Source: Variovorax dokdonensis
Lineage (GTDB): Bacteria; Pseudomonadota; Gammaproteobacteria; Burkholderiales; Burkholderiaceae_C
NCBI RefSeq assembly: GCF_030316895.1
Contig: NZ_JASZYV010000001.1
Location: 1,178,001 to 1,242,000, forward strand
Direction: 5' to 3'
Length of the DNA: 64,000 nt
In this document: positions 53,219 through 61,552 of the stretch, piece by piece
Numbering within the stretch: the stretch's first letter is position 1
Layout: every line of letters begins with the position of its first letter
Translations under genes and position numbers: made by a program
Notes under the pieces: generated by a model
What the model saw: the letters and a program-made list of their open reading frames with translations, nothing else
Database searches by the model: none
Told to the model about the DNA's origin: nothing

Positions 53219-54771
53219 GCCTGCCTGACCGCTTCAATTTCGCCGAGCACCTGTTCTCGCTCAATCGCGGCCGCGCCGCCAAGACGGCCTACCTGGACGA
53301 TCGCGGTCCGCTTTCCTATGGCGAACTCGAAGCCCGCGCCCGCCGGCTTGGCGCCGCGTTGCTGGCCTCGGGCGTCAAGCCCGGCGAGCGCGCGCTGCTG
53401 CTCATGCTCGACGGCAACGACTGGCCGGTGTGCTTCCTGGGCAGCCTCTACGCAGGCGTGATTCCGGTGGCGGTCAACACTTTGCTGACGGCACAGGACT
53501 ACGCCTACATGCTCGAACACAGCGAGGCGACGACGGCGATGGTGTCGGGCGCCTTGTTGCCTGTGCTGCAGGACGCCATGGAAAAGGCGCCGGGGCAACG
53601 CGTGCGCAGCCTGTTCGTGTCGCAGCCGCAAGGCGCCTTGCCGCAGGGCGCGCAGGACATCGAGGCCGCCATCGGCGCGCAGGCGCCGCTCGCGCAGCCG
53701 GCGGACACCGGCCCCAAGGACCACGCCTTCTGGCTCTACTCGTCAGGCTCCACCGGCAAGCCCAAGGGCACCGTCCACTCGCATGGCAATCCCTGGTGGA
53801 CGGCTGAACTGTTCGGCACGCCGGTGCTGGGGCTCACGGAAGACGACGTCTGCTTCTCCGCGGCCAAGCTCTACTTCGCCTATGGCCTGGGCAACGCGCT
53901 GACCTTCCCGCTGACCGTTGGCGCGACCGTGGTCCTGATGGCGGAACGCCCGACGCCCGACGCCGTCTTCAAACGCTGGACCGGCGCGACGCGGCCGACG
54001 GTGTTCTTCGGCGCGCCAACGGGTTTTGCCGGCATGCTGGCCTCGCCGCAACTGCCGGCGCGCGATGCCGTTTCGCTTCGCATGTGCTCATCGGCCGGCG
54101 AAGCGCTGCCGGCGGAGATCGCGCAGCGCTTCAAGCAGCACTTTGGGTGCGACATCATCGACGGCATCGGTTCCACCGAGATGCTGCACATCTTCATCTC
54201 GAACCGCCCGGCGGACATCCGCTATGGCACCACCGGCAAGCCGGTGCCGGGCTACGAGATCGAACTGCGCGGCGAAGATGGACGGACCGTGGCACCGGGC
54301 GAAGTGGGCGACCTGTACATCAAGGGCCCGAGCGCCGCGCTGATGTACTGGGCCAATCCGGAGAAGACGGCCGAGACCTTCCGGGATGGATGGACCAAGA
54401 GCGGCGACAAGTACAGCCACGACGCCGACGGCTACTACACCTATGCCGGCCGCAGCGACGACATGCTCAAGGTCAGCGGCATCTATGTGTCGCCCTTCGA
54501 GGTCGAAGCCACGCTCATGCAGCATCCGGCCGTGCTGGAGGCCGCTGTGATCGGCACGCCCGACGCCGAGGGCCTGACCAAGACCAAGGCTTTCGTGGTC
54601 CGCAAGAACGGGCAAGCGGTGGATGCAGACACGCTCAAGGCCTTCGTGAAGGAACGGCTGGCGCCCTACAAATACCCGCGCTTCATCGAGTTCGTGGACG
54701 AGCTGCCCAAGACCGCCACCGGCAAGATCCAGCGGTTCCGCCTGCGCGAGCGCGAGCAGCAGGGGGCTTGA
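53215..54771 (+). CDS. bclA: Benzoate-CoA ligase family protein
   Basis: A 518-residue acyl-adenylate-forming ligase. ATP-binding motif YSSGSTGKPKGTVHSH near residue 180, aryl-CoA ligase text KLYFAYGLGNALTFPLTVGA, core DIIDGIGSTEMLHIFISN near 310, YTYAGRSDDMLKVSGIYVSP hinge near 405 and the catalytic lysine in TATGKIQRFRLRE near 505. Length and motifs match benzoate-CoA ligases. It forms benzoyl-CoA from benzoate, ATP and CoA, feeding BoxAB on the other strand. Related benzoates could also be substrates. Confidence 0.95.
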   Translation: MSLPDRFNFAEHLFSLNRGRAAKTAYLDDRGPLSYGELEARARRLGAALLASGVKPGERALLLMLDGNDWPVCFLGSLYAGVIPVAVNTLLTAQDYAYMLEHSEATTAMVSGALLPVLQDAMEKAPGQRVRSLFVSQPQGALPQGAQDIEAAIGAQAPLAQPADTGPKDHAFWLYSSGSTGKPKGTVHSHGNPWWTAELFGTPVLGLTEDDVCFSAAKLYFAYGLGNALTFPLTVGATVVLMAERPTPDAVFKRWTGATRPTVFFGAPTGFAGMLASPQLPARDAVSLRMCSSAGEALPAEIAQRFKQHFGCDIIDGIGSTEMLHIFISNRPADIRYGTTGKPVPGYEIELRGEDGRTVAPGEVGDLYIKGPSAALMYWANPEKTAETFRDGWTKSGDKYSHDADGYYTYAGRSDDMLKVSGIYVSPFEVEATLMQHPAVLEAAVIGTPDAEGLTKTKAFVVRKNGQAVDADTLKAFVKERLAPYKYPRFIEFVDELPKTATGKIQRFRLREREQQGA

Positions 54772-54774
54772 TCC

Positions 54775-55584
54775 TTGACCGAATTCGCGGACATCGAATG
54801 GCGCGGCCGACCGGTGCGCATCGAGTACGAGTGCATCGCGCCCGAGCGCACTTCAGCGCCGCTGCTCGTCTTCTTGCATGAAGGCCTCGGCTCGGTCGCG
54901 ATGTGGAAGGACTTTCCGCAGCGCCTTTGCGATGCCGGAGGCTTTCGGGGCCTGGTGTTCTCGCGCCCGGCCTATGGGCGCTCGTCGCCGCGTCCCGAGG
55001 ACGAGCGCTGGGGCGTGGACTTCATGCACCGCCAGGCGCATGAAGTGCTGCCGGCGTTTTTCGAAGCGGTCGGCGTGGAGCAGGGCGCCGATGCACCCTG
55101 GCTGGTGGGGCACAGCGATGGTGGCTCCATCTCGCTGTTGTATGCGTCCCGGTTTCCGGAGCGGGTGGCGGGCCTGGTGCTGATGGCGCCGCATGTTTTC
55201 GTGGAAGACGTGACCATCCGAGGCATCGAGCAGGCGCGCGAGGCCTATCTCGCCACCGACATGCCGCAGCGCCTGAGCCGCTATCACGACAACGTCGATT
55301 CCGCGTTCTGGGGCTGGAACCGCATCTGGCTCGATCCGGCATTTCGCGCCTGGAACATCGAGTCCGAGCTGCCGTCCGTGCGCTGCCCGGTGCTGGCCAT
55401 CCAGGGCGTCGGCGACGAATACGGCACGCTGGCCCAGATCCGCGCCATCGCCTCGGGCGCGGTTCGTGCAAAGACAGTGCAGCTGGCGGAGCTTCCGGAA
55501 TGCGGGCATTCCCCGCATCGGGATCAGCCGGAAACGGTAATAGTTACAACCTTTTCGTTTGTCCAACATTGGAGTTCGCAATGA
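54775..55584 (+). CDS. Alpha/beta hydrolase
   Basis: A 269-residue alpha/beta hydrolase with the nucleophile elbow WLVGHSDGGSISLLYASRFP near residue 105, oxyanion region VFLHEGLGSVAMWKDFP near 27, acid in GVGDEYGTLAQI near 215 and histidine in PECGHSPHRDQPE near 243. It resembles the enol-lactone hydrolase and thioesterase-like group. TTG start 4 bp after the ligase, with AGGGGG upstream; its stop overlaps the next ATG. In box clusters such hydrolases may rescue CoA from dead-end thioesters or open lactones; inference only. Confidence 0.88.
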   Translation: MTEFADIEWRGRPVRIEYECIAPERTSAPLLVFLHEGLGSVAMWKDFPQRLCDAGGFRGLVFSRPAYGRSSPRPEDERWGVDFMHRQAHEVLPAFFEAVGVEQGADAPWLVGHSDGGSISLLYASRFPERVAGLVLMAPHVFVEDVTIRGIEQAREAYLATDMPQRLSRYHDNVDSAFWGWNRIWLDPAFRAWNIESELPSVRCPVLAIQGVGDEYGTLAQIRAIASGAVRAKTVQLAELPECGHSPHRDQPETVIVTTFSFVQHWSSQ

Positions 55585-56747
55585 GCCTTTCCTTCCCACG
55601 TGCAGCCCTGTCTTGCCTGGCGCTGGCCAGCCTCGCATCCTTCGCGCACGCGCAGCAACCCGCGCTCAAGGTCGGCCTCATGCTGCCGTACAGCGGCACC
55701 TACTCCGCACTGGGCGTGGCCATCGAGAACGGCTTCAAGCTGCGTGTGCAGGAACTCGGCGGCAAGCTCGGCGGCCGCGACATCGAATACGTGAAGGTCG
55801 ATGACGAGTCCGACCCGGCCAAGGCCACCGACAACGTCAACAAGCTCATCAAGCGCGACAACGTCGATGTGATCATCGGCACCGTCCACTCCGGCGTGGC
55901 GATGGCGATGGCCAAGGCCGCCAAGGAAAGCGGCACCGTGCTGATCATTCCCAACGCGGGCGCCGATGCCGTCACCGGCCCGATGTGCGCGCAGAACATC
56001 TTCCGCAGCTCGTTCAGCAACTGGCAGCCGGCCTATGCCATGGGCATGGTGGCCGCCAAGGAAGGCAAGAAGACGGCCATGACCATCACCTGGAAGTACG
56101 CGGCCGGCGACGAGTCGGTGGCGGGCTTCAAGGAAGGCTTCGAGAAGGGCGGCGGCAAGGTGGTCAAGAACCTGACGGTGCCGTTCCCGAACGTGGAGTT
56201 CCAGGCCCTGCTGACCGAGATTGCGGCGGCCAAGCCCGATGCGGTGTATTCGTTCTTCGCCGGTGGCGGCGCGGTCAAGTTCGTCAAGGACTACGCGGCG
56301 GCGGGCCTGAACAAGAACATCCCGCTGTACGGCCCCGGCTTCCTGACCGATGGCACCTTGCAGGCGCAGGGTGATTCGGCGCAGGGCATGCTCACCACGC
56401 TGCACTATGCAGACGGCCTGAACACGCCGCGCGACAACGCGTTCCGCACGGCCTACGCCACGCAGTACAAGCTGCAGCCGGACGTCTATGCCGTGCAGGG
56501 TTACGACGCCGCGCAGATGCTGGCCACCGGCATGACGGCGGTGAAGGGCGACATCGGCAAGAAGGCCGAATTCGCTGGTGCCATCGAGAAGGCGAAGATC
56601 GATAGCCCGCGCGGTGCCTTCACCGTGAGCAAGGCGCACAACCCGGTGCAAGACTTCTACCTGCGCAAGGTCGACGGCATGGAGAACAAGGTGGTGGGTG
56701 TCGCGGTCAAGGGGCTGGCCGATCCTGCCCGTGGATGCAGGATGTAG
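55581..56747 (+). CDS. Liv-type ABC transporter substrate-binding protein
   Basis: A 388-residue periplasmic binding protein. A signal peptide (residues 1-25) ends in FAHA. The mature part is the type I fold of branched-chain amino-acid and aromatic-acid binders: LKVGLMLPYSGTYSALGVAI, DDESDPAKATDNVNKLIKRD, VDVIIGTVHSGVAMAMAKAA, FSFFAGGG-like text (YSFFAGGGAVKFVKDYAAAG). Given its place between benzoate-CoA ligase and liv permeases, the likely ligand is benzoate or a similar aromatic carboxylate. A palindromic repeat separates it from livH. Confidence 0.93.
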   Translation: MSLSFPRAALSCLALASLASFAHAQQPALKVGLMLPYSGTYSALGVAIENGFKLRVQELGGKLGGRDIEYVKVDDESDPAKATDNVNKLIKRDNVDVIIGTVHSGVAMAMAKAAKESGTVLIIPNAGADAVTGPMCAQNIFRSSFSNWQPAYAMGMVAAKEGKKTAMTITWKYAAGDESVAGFKEGFEKGGGKVVKNLTVPFPNVEFQALLTEIAAAKPDAVYSFFAGGGAVKFVKDYAAAGLNKNIPLYGPGFLTDGTLQAQGDSAQGMLTTLHYADGLNTPRDNAFRTAYATQYKLQPDVYAVQGYDAAQMLATGMTAVKGDIGKKAEFAGAIEKAKIDSPRGAFTVSKAHNPVQDFYLRKVDGMENKVVGVAVKGLADPARGCRM

Positions 56748-56762
56748 TTGCCCGCCCCCAGT

Positions 56763-56872
56763 CTTCGCGCACTTCGTGTCGCTACGCCAACCCCCTGACG
56801 GGGGCAACACCTGCGGACCGGCCAAGCCGGTTGCGCGGTGTTCGCGAAGGGCTGGGCCCGGCGGGCCAGCCC
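56763..56872. repeat. Intergenic nested palindromic element between binding protein and livH
   Basis: Nested arms: CTTCGCG (56763-56769) with CGCGAAG (56843-56849); AACACC (56806-56811) with GGTGTT (56837-56842); CCGGC/GCCGG inside (56818-56830); plus a CCCCC/GGGGG hairpin (56791-56804) and a flanking GGGCTGG/CCAGCCC hairpin (56849-56872). The core resembles a dispersed intergenic repeat I associate with Variovorax and relatives; not searched. Confidence 0.6.
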
Positions 56873-56942
56873 GGGGCGCGCTGTTGGTTTAATGCGGTGC
56901 GGTTCTTGCTCCGCGAATTCTTTGTACTGAAGGCCCCACACG

Positions 56943-57815
56943 GTGGATCTTGCGACTTTTCTTGTTCAGTGCCTGAACGCCGTGCAGTACGGCTTGCTGC
57001 TGTTCCTCGTGGCGTCGGGGCTGACGCTGATCTTCGGGATCATGGGCGTGATCAATCTCGCCCACGGCAGCTTCTACATGATCGGGGCGTACCTGGCGTT
57101 CTCGCTGGCGCCGCTGTTCGGCGACCGCTTCATCGTCATGCTGCTGGCGGGGCTGGTGCTCACGGCCTTGCTGGGCTACGTGCTCGAGTGGGCGTTCTTC
57201 AGCTATCTCTACCAGCGTGACCACCTGCAGCAGGTGCTCATGACCTACGGGCTCATCCTCGTGTTCGAGGAACTGCGCTCGATCCTGGTCGGCAACGACG
57301 TCCACGGCGTGCCGCTGCCGCCCTGGCTGAGCGGCAGCTTCGCGCTGGGCGATCTGATGAGCTATCCGTGGTATCGCATCTTCGCGTCGGTCGCGTGCAT
57401 CGTGGTGGCCATCGGCCTGTACTACGTCGTCAATCGAACGCGCCTCGGCATGATGATCCGCGCAGGCGCGAGCAACCGAGACATGGTGCGCGGCCTGGGC
57501 ATCGACATCCGGCGGCTGTATCGCATCGTGTTCGCGGCGGGCGTGGCACTGGCCGCGCTGGCCGGCATGATCGCCGCGCCGATGAGCTCGGTCTATCCCA
57601 ACATGGGCGCGAGCGTGCTCATCATCTGCTTCGTGGTGGTGGTGATTGGCGGCATCGGCTCCATCACCGGCGCGCTGCTCGCCGCACTGCTGGTGGGCTT
57701 CGTCGATACCTTCGGCAAGGTGTTCTTCGCCGAGCTGAGCGGCGTGGGCATCTACGTGCTGATGGCCATCATCCTGATCTGGCGCCCCGAAGGCATCATG
57801 GGCAAGAAGGCGTGA
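56943..57815 (+). CDS. livH: Branched-chain-type ABC transporter permease LivH
   Basis: A 290-residue membrane protein with about 8 segments. Family text: VQYGLLLFLVASGLTLIFGI and MGVINLAHGSFYMIGAYLAF at the start, ASNRDMVRGLGIDIRRLYRI (the EAA-like loop contacting the ATPase) near 178, and VVIGGIGSITGALLAALLVG near 235. It forms the channel with LivM. GTG start at 56943, after the palindromic repeat. Confidence 0.94.
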   Translation: MDLATFLVQCLNAVQYGLLLFLVASGLTLIFGIMGVINLAHGSFYMIGAYLAFSLAPLFGDRFIVMLLAGLVLTALLGYVLEWAFFSYLYQRDHLQQVLMTYGLILVFEELRSILVGNDVHGVPLPPWLSGSFALGDLMSYPWYRIFASVACIVVAIGLYYVVNRTRLGMMIRAGASNRDMVRGLGIDIRRLYRIVFAAGVALAALAGMIAAPMSSVYPNMGASVLIICFVVVVIGGIGSITGALLAALLVGFVDTFGKVFFAELSGVGIYVLMAIILIWRPEGIMGKKA

Positions 57816-57835
57816 TCGAAAAGAAGAACAACCCC

Positions 57836-58786
57836 ATGAAACGCCTCTCGACTTTCCTGCCGCTGGCCTGCGCGATCTTGCTGGCCGTTGCCGGCCCCGA
57901 ACTGAGCCCCTATGCGTCGGACTTCGTGGTCAAGGTGATGATCCTGTCGATCTTCGCGCTGAGCCTCGAACTGCTGGTGGGCATGACCGGGCTGGTGAGC
58001 CTGGGCCATGCCGCCTTCTACGGCATCGGCGCCTACACCACGGTGCTCGCTTCGGGCAACGAGGGCGGATCGATCGCCACGCTGCTGCCCCTGGCCATGC
58101 TCTGCGCAGGCGGCTATGCGCTGGTGGTCGGCGCCCTCAGCCTTCGCACGCGTGGCGTGTACTTCATCATGGTCACGCTCGCCTTCGCGCAGATGGCCTT
58201 CTTCGTCTTCCACGACACCGACTTCGGCGGCGGCAGCGACGGCATCTACCTCTACATCCGGCCGGTGCTCGGCGCGCTGGACATGGAAAACCGCCTGACC
58301 ACCTTCTACGTCGTGTTGGCGTCGCTGGTGTTCACGTACGCGCTTCTGGCGCTGATCGGGAGGTCACGCTTCGGCGCGGCGCTGGCGGGCATCCGCGTGA
58401 ACGAGCAGCGCATGAAGGCGGCGGGCTTTCCGGTCTACGGCTACAAGCTCGCGGCTTTCGTCATTGCCGGCGCGCTGGCCGGGCTGGCGGGCTTTCTGCT
58501 GGCATCGCGCGACGGCGTGGTCAATCCGGAGTTGCTGTCGTGGCACAACTCCGGCGACGTGCTGCTCATGATCATCCTTGGCGGACTGGGGCATCTGCGT
58601 GGCGCGGTGATCGGCGCCGTGGTCTTCACGGTGCTCAAGGAAGTGCTGTCCACGCAAGCCTTCGTCGGACCGCTGGCCGACCATTGGCAACTGACGCTGG
58701 GCATCGCCATCATCGCCTTCGTGGCGCTTCTGCCCAAGGGCCTGATCGGACTGGCGCAGCGCATTTCACCGCGTGCCACGGCATGA
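57836..58786 (+). CDS. livM: Branched-chain-type ABC transporter permease LivM
   Basis: A 316-residue permease with about 9-10 segments. Typical motifs: ALSLELLVGMTGLVSLGHAA near 40, ALAGIRVNEQRMKAAGFPVY near 180 (ATPase-contact loop) and MIILGGLGHLRGAVIGAVVF near 245. An earlier GTG at 57812 would overlap the livH stop, but the ATG at 57836 starts directly before the first membrane helix and is preferred. Confidence 0.94.
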   Translation: MKRLSTFLPLACAILLAVAGPELSPYASDFVVKVMILSIFALSLELLVGMTGLVSLGHAAFYGIGAYTTVLASGNEGGSIATLLPLAMLCAGGYALVVGALSLRTRGVYFIMVTLAFAQMAFFVFHDTDFGGGSDGIYLYIRPVLGALDMENRLTTFYVVLASLVFTYALLALIGRSRFGAALAGIRVNEQRMKAAGFPVYGYKLAAFVIAGALAGLAGFLLASRDGVVNPELLSWHNSGDVLLMIILGGLGHLRGAVIGAVVFTVLKEVLSTQAFVGPLADHWQLTLGIAIIAFVALLPKGLIGLAQRISPRATA

Positions 58787-59556
58787 ACCGGCCACAAGAA
58801 CAAAGCGCCATGAACGCACTGCTTTCCGTCTCGACACTCACGCGCCGCTTCGGCGGCCTGGTGGCCGTGAGCGACGTCACCCTCGACCTGCACCGCGGCG
58901 AGGTGCATGCCGTCATCGGCACCAACGGTGCCGGCAAGTCGACGCTGATCAACATGCTCTCGGGCGAGATTGCCGCGTCGGCCGGTCAGATCAAGCTCGA
59001 CGGGCGCGACATCACGCGCCGTTCCCAGGCCATGCGCGCGCGTTCGGGCGTGGGCCGCAGCTACCAGCGCACCACCATCTTTCCGGAGTTCACGGTGCAC
59101 GAGAACTGCCGCCTTGCCGCCCAGGCCGCGACGCCCCGGCCGTGGGCCATCTGGCAGAACGCGGGCGCCTGCAGCGCCAGCAATGCCGCCGCCGGCGAGG
59201 CGCTGGCGGCCGCCGGCCTTGCCGATGTCGCGCACCGCGTGGCCGGCACGCTGAGCCACGGTGCCAAGCGCCAGCTCGAAGTGGCCATGTGCCTGGCCAC
59301 CAAGCCGCGCGTCCTGCTGCTGGACGAACCGCTGGCGGGCATGGGCGCGGAAGAAACCGACCGCATGCTGGCGCTGCTCGAGAAGCTCAAGGCCGAGCAC
59401 GCCATCCTGCTGGTGGAGCACGACATGGATGCGGTGTTCCGCATCGCCGACCGCATCACGGTGATGGTCAACGGCGCGGTCATCGCCAGCGGCGATCCGG
59501 CATCGATCCGCGAGAACGCGCAGGTGCGCACCGCCTACCTCGGGGAGGACCACTGA
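58783..59556 (+). CDS. livG: Branched-chain-type ABC transporter ATPase LivG
   Basis: A 257-residue ATPase: Walker A GTNGAGKSTLINMLSG, family signature LSHGAKRQLEVAM (the LivG variant of LSGGQ), Walker B VLLLDEPLAGMG and H-loop LLVEHDMDAVF. It couples ATP hydrolysis to transport through LivHM. The ATG at 58783 overlaps the livM stop; a second ATG at 58810 would give the more usual short N-terminus. Confidence 0.94.
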   Translation: MNRPQEQSAMNALLSVSTLTRRFGGLVAVSDVTLDLHRGEVHAVIGTNGAGKSTLINMLSGEIAASAGQIKLDGRDITRRSQAMRARSGVGRSYQRTTIFPEFTVHENCRLAAQAATPRPWAIWQNAGACSASNAAAGEALAAAGLADVAHRVAGTLSHGAKRQLEVAMCLATKPRVLLLDEPLAGMGAEETDRMLALLEKLKAEHAILLVEHDMDAVFRIADRITVMVNGAVIASGDPASIRENAQVRTAYLGEDH

Positions 59557-60257
59557 TGCTCAGCGTCGAAGGCCTCAACACCTACTACGGCGACAGCCAC
59601 ATCCTTCGCGGCGTGGATGTCCAGTTGCCGGCTGCCACATCCGTTGGGCTGCTCGGTCGCAACGGCATGGGCAAGACCACGCTGATCCGCAGCCTGATGG
59701 GCTATGTGCGTCCCGCTTCGGGCCGCGTGCAGGCCGAGGGCCGCGACGTGACCGGCTGGACGCCCGAAAAAATGGCGCGACTGGGCATCGGCTACGTGCC
59801 CGAAGGCCGCGGCATCTTCCCCAATCTGTCGGTGCGCGAGAACCTCGTGATGAGCGCGCGCCCTGGCCCGGACGGCCAGCGGGCCTGGACCTTCGAGCGC
59901 GTGATGAGCACCTTCCCGCGCTTGGCCGAACGCCTGTCGCACGGCGGCCAGCAACTGTCGGGCGGTGAGCAGCAGATGCTCTCGATCGGCCGAGCGCTCA
60001 TGACCAATCCGCGCCTGTTGATCCTCGACGAAGCCACCGAGGGCCTGGCGCCGCTGGTGGTGGCGGAGATCTGGCGCGTGATCGGCGAGATCCGAGCGAC
60101 CGGCATCTCGACGCTCATCGTCGATCGGGACTGGCGCAAGGTGCTCGGCCATACCGACCAGGCGGTGGTGATGGAAAAGGGCCTCATCGTGCTGAAGGGC
60201 CAATCTTCGGCACTGCTGGCCGAGCCGGCTCAGGTGTCCGAACTATTGGGCGTCTGA
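59556..60257 (+). CDS. livF: Branched-chain-type ABC transporter ATPase LivF
   Basis: A 233-residue ATPase: Walker A GLLGRNGMGKTTLIRSLMG, IGYVPEGRGIFPNLSVRENL, signature QLSGGEQQMLSIGRALM and Walker B LLILDEATEGLAP. Where most LivF proteins read VEQN, this one has VDRDWRKVLGH. GGGGAGG precedes the ATG, which shares a base with the livG stop. Its last 74 bp overlap the convergent acyltransferase gene. Confidence 0.94.
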   Translation: MLSVEGLNTYYGDSHILRGVDVQLPAATSVGLLGRNGMGKTTLIRSLMGYVRPASGRVQAEGRDVTGWTPEKMARLGIGYVPEGRGIFPNLSVRENLVMSARPGPDGQRAWTFERVMSTFPRLAERLSHGGQQLSGGEQQMLSIGRALMTNPRLLILDEATEGLAPLVVAEIWRVIGEIRATGISTLIVDRDWRKVLGHTDQAVVMEKGLIVLKGQSSALLAEPAQVSELLGV

Positions 60258-61386
60258 GATTCAGCCCGAACAGCGGCCGCAGCCAGCGTGTGCGGCGGAT
60301 CGCGAAGTCGGTCAGAAGCCAGCACCCCAGGAGCGTTCCGCCCAGCAGCAGGGTGGCTTCCGCGCCGGCTGAAAGCCGCATGGGCGCAAGCCCGTAGGCC
60401 AGCACGACGATGAGCGTCTGGTGCAGCATGTACCAGGGGTAGACCGACTCCGAGGCCCAGGGGAGCCAGCGCCACGGCCGGTTCAGCCAACGGTGCCCGA
60501 ATCCCAGAATGGCGACCAGTGCGAACCAGGCGTAGCCCGCGCGCAGCACTTGCCGCCAGGGTGCCCACCCAGCCGATGCCGCTGCGCGCGTGACGAGATA
60601 GATGGCAAGGCTGGCCAGCGCGAGCCCGAGGGCCCATCGGCGAAGGCGCATCAGTTCGTTCCACGCGCCGGCATCGGTGCCCAGCACAAAGCCATAGGCG
60701 AAGACGGTGAAATAGAGCGGATGCAGATGGCCGTCGTGCAGCAGGTCGTGCGTGGCCGGAAAGCGCTCCGCCAGCAGCACGCCATAAAGCGCCAACGGCA
60801 GGGCCGGCAGCAGCAGCATCGCGGGGCCGCGCAGGCTGCAAAAGGCGGCGCGCAGGCGTTGCCCGGCCGCAAGCCGCCATAGCGGGAGCAACAGACACAT
60901 GAGCGCCGTGTAGACGAAAAGGTAGGGCAGGTACCAGAGGTGGTTCCAGGTGACGCCGAAGTCCGCGCCGGCGAACGCGTCCTCGGGCCAGGGGCCCATC
61001 TGCCAGTAGCGAAGTACGAAGTCGACGATGCCTGGCGCGACGGCGCCCTTGTCCACCGCTTCCGCATAGGCCTGCCAGACCACGACGAACCACATCCCGA
61101 ACACCAGCGGCACCAGGAGTCGAATCGCACGCCGGCGCAGCAATTGCAGCGGCGCAGCCTGGCGGGCCAGCATGGCGAAGGCCACGCCGGACAGCAGAAA
61201 CACGAGATCCATCCGCCAGACGTTGATCGCCACCATGGGCCATTGGAGCCAGGTCGCGGCATGGGCGCTCTTGAGGTGCCACGGCCAATCGGCCACGTAG
61301 TACATGCCGACGTGGTAGACGATCAGCAGCAGGAAGGCGAGGGCTCGCAGGGCGTCGATGTCGTGGCGGCGGTACGGGGTGGTCAT
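60184..61386 (-). CDS. Acyltransferase-3 family membrane protein
   Basis: A 400-residue protein with about 10-11 membrane segments. The acyltransferase-3 start RRHDIDALRALAFLLLIVYH contains the conserved Arg and His, and WRMDLVFLLSGVAFAML gives the second conserved block. The C-terminal part SESVYPWYMLHQTLIVVLAY carries the late His motif. Members O-acylate cell-surface sugars or glucans (OafA, MdoC-like). The target here is unknown. The last 25 codons overlap livF on the opposite strand. A LytTR regulator is encoded divergently, 166 bp away. Confidence 0.9.
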   Translation of the reverse strand: MTTPYRRHDIDALRALAFLLLIVYHVGMYYVADWPWHLKSAHAATWLQWPMVAINVWRMDLVFLLSGVAFAMLARQAAPLQLLRRRAIRLLVPLVFGMWFVVVWQAYAEAVDKGAVAPGIVDFVLRYWQMGPWPEDAFAGADFGVTWNHLWYLPYLFVYTALMCLLLPLWRLAAGQRLRAAFCSLRGPAMLLLPALPLALYGVLLAERFPATHDLLHDGHLHPLYFTVFAYGFVLGTDAGAWNELMRLRRWALGLALASLAIYLVTRAAASAGWAPWRQVLRAGYAWFALVAILGFGHRWLNRPWRWLPWASESVYPWYMLHQTLIVVLAYGLAPMRLSAGAEATLLLGGTLLGCWLLTDFAIRRTRWLRPLFGLNLRRPIVRTPEPARPAVPKIGPSAR

Positions 61387-61452
61387 GGCGCTGGGAGACA
61401 GGATGGCGATGCCCGCAGGCTAGGTGCCGCGCCGCTATTGGCGGCGGCCGGC

Positions 61453-61538
61453 GGGACGGCACGCCGCCTCCTGGGACGAGCGGTGGCACGCAGGGACGAA
61501 TTCCGGCCGCTCGGCCGTCCCATATGTGCTCGCGTCCC
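61453..61538. promoter_or_regulatory. GGGACG direct-repeat array between acyltransferase and LytTR genes
   Basis: GGGACG occurs at 61453-61458, 61473-61478 and 61493-61498, an exact 20-bp period. Its complement CGTCCC follows at 61516-61521 and 61533-61538. LytTR proteins typically bind direct repeats about two helical turns apart, so this is a candidate binding region for the adjacent LytTR protein. Confidence 0.55.
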
Positions 61539-61552
61539 ACAAAATCGCGGCC

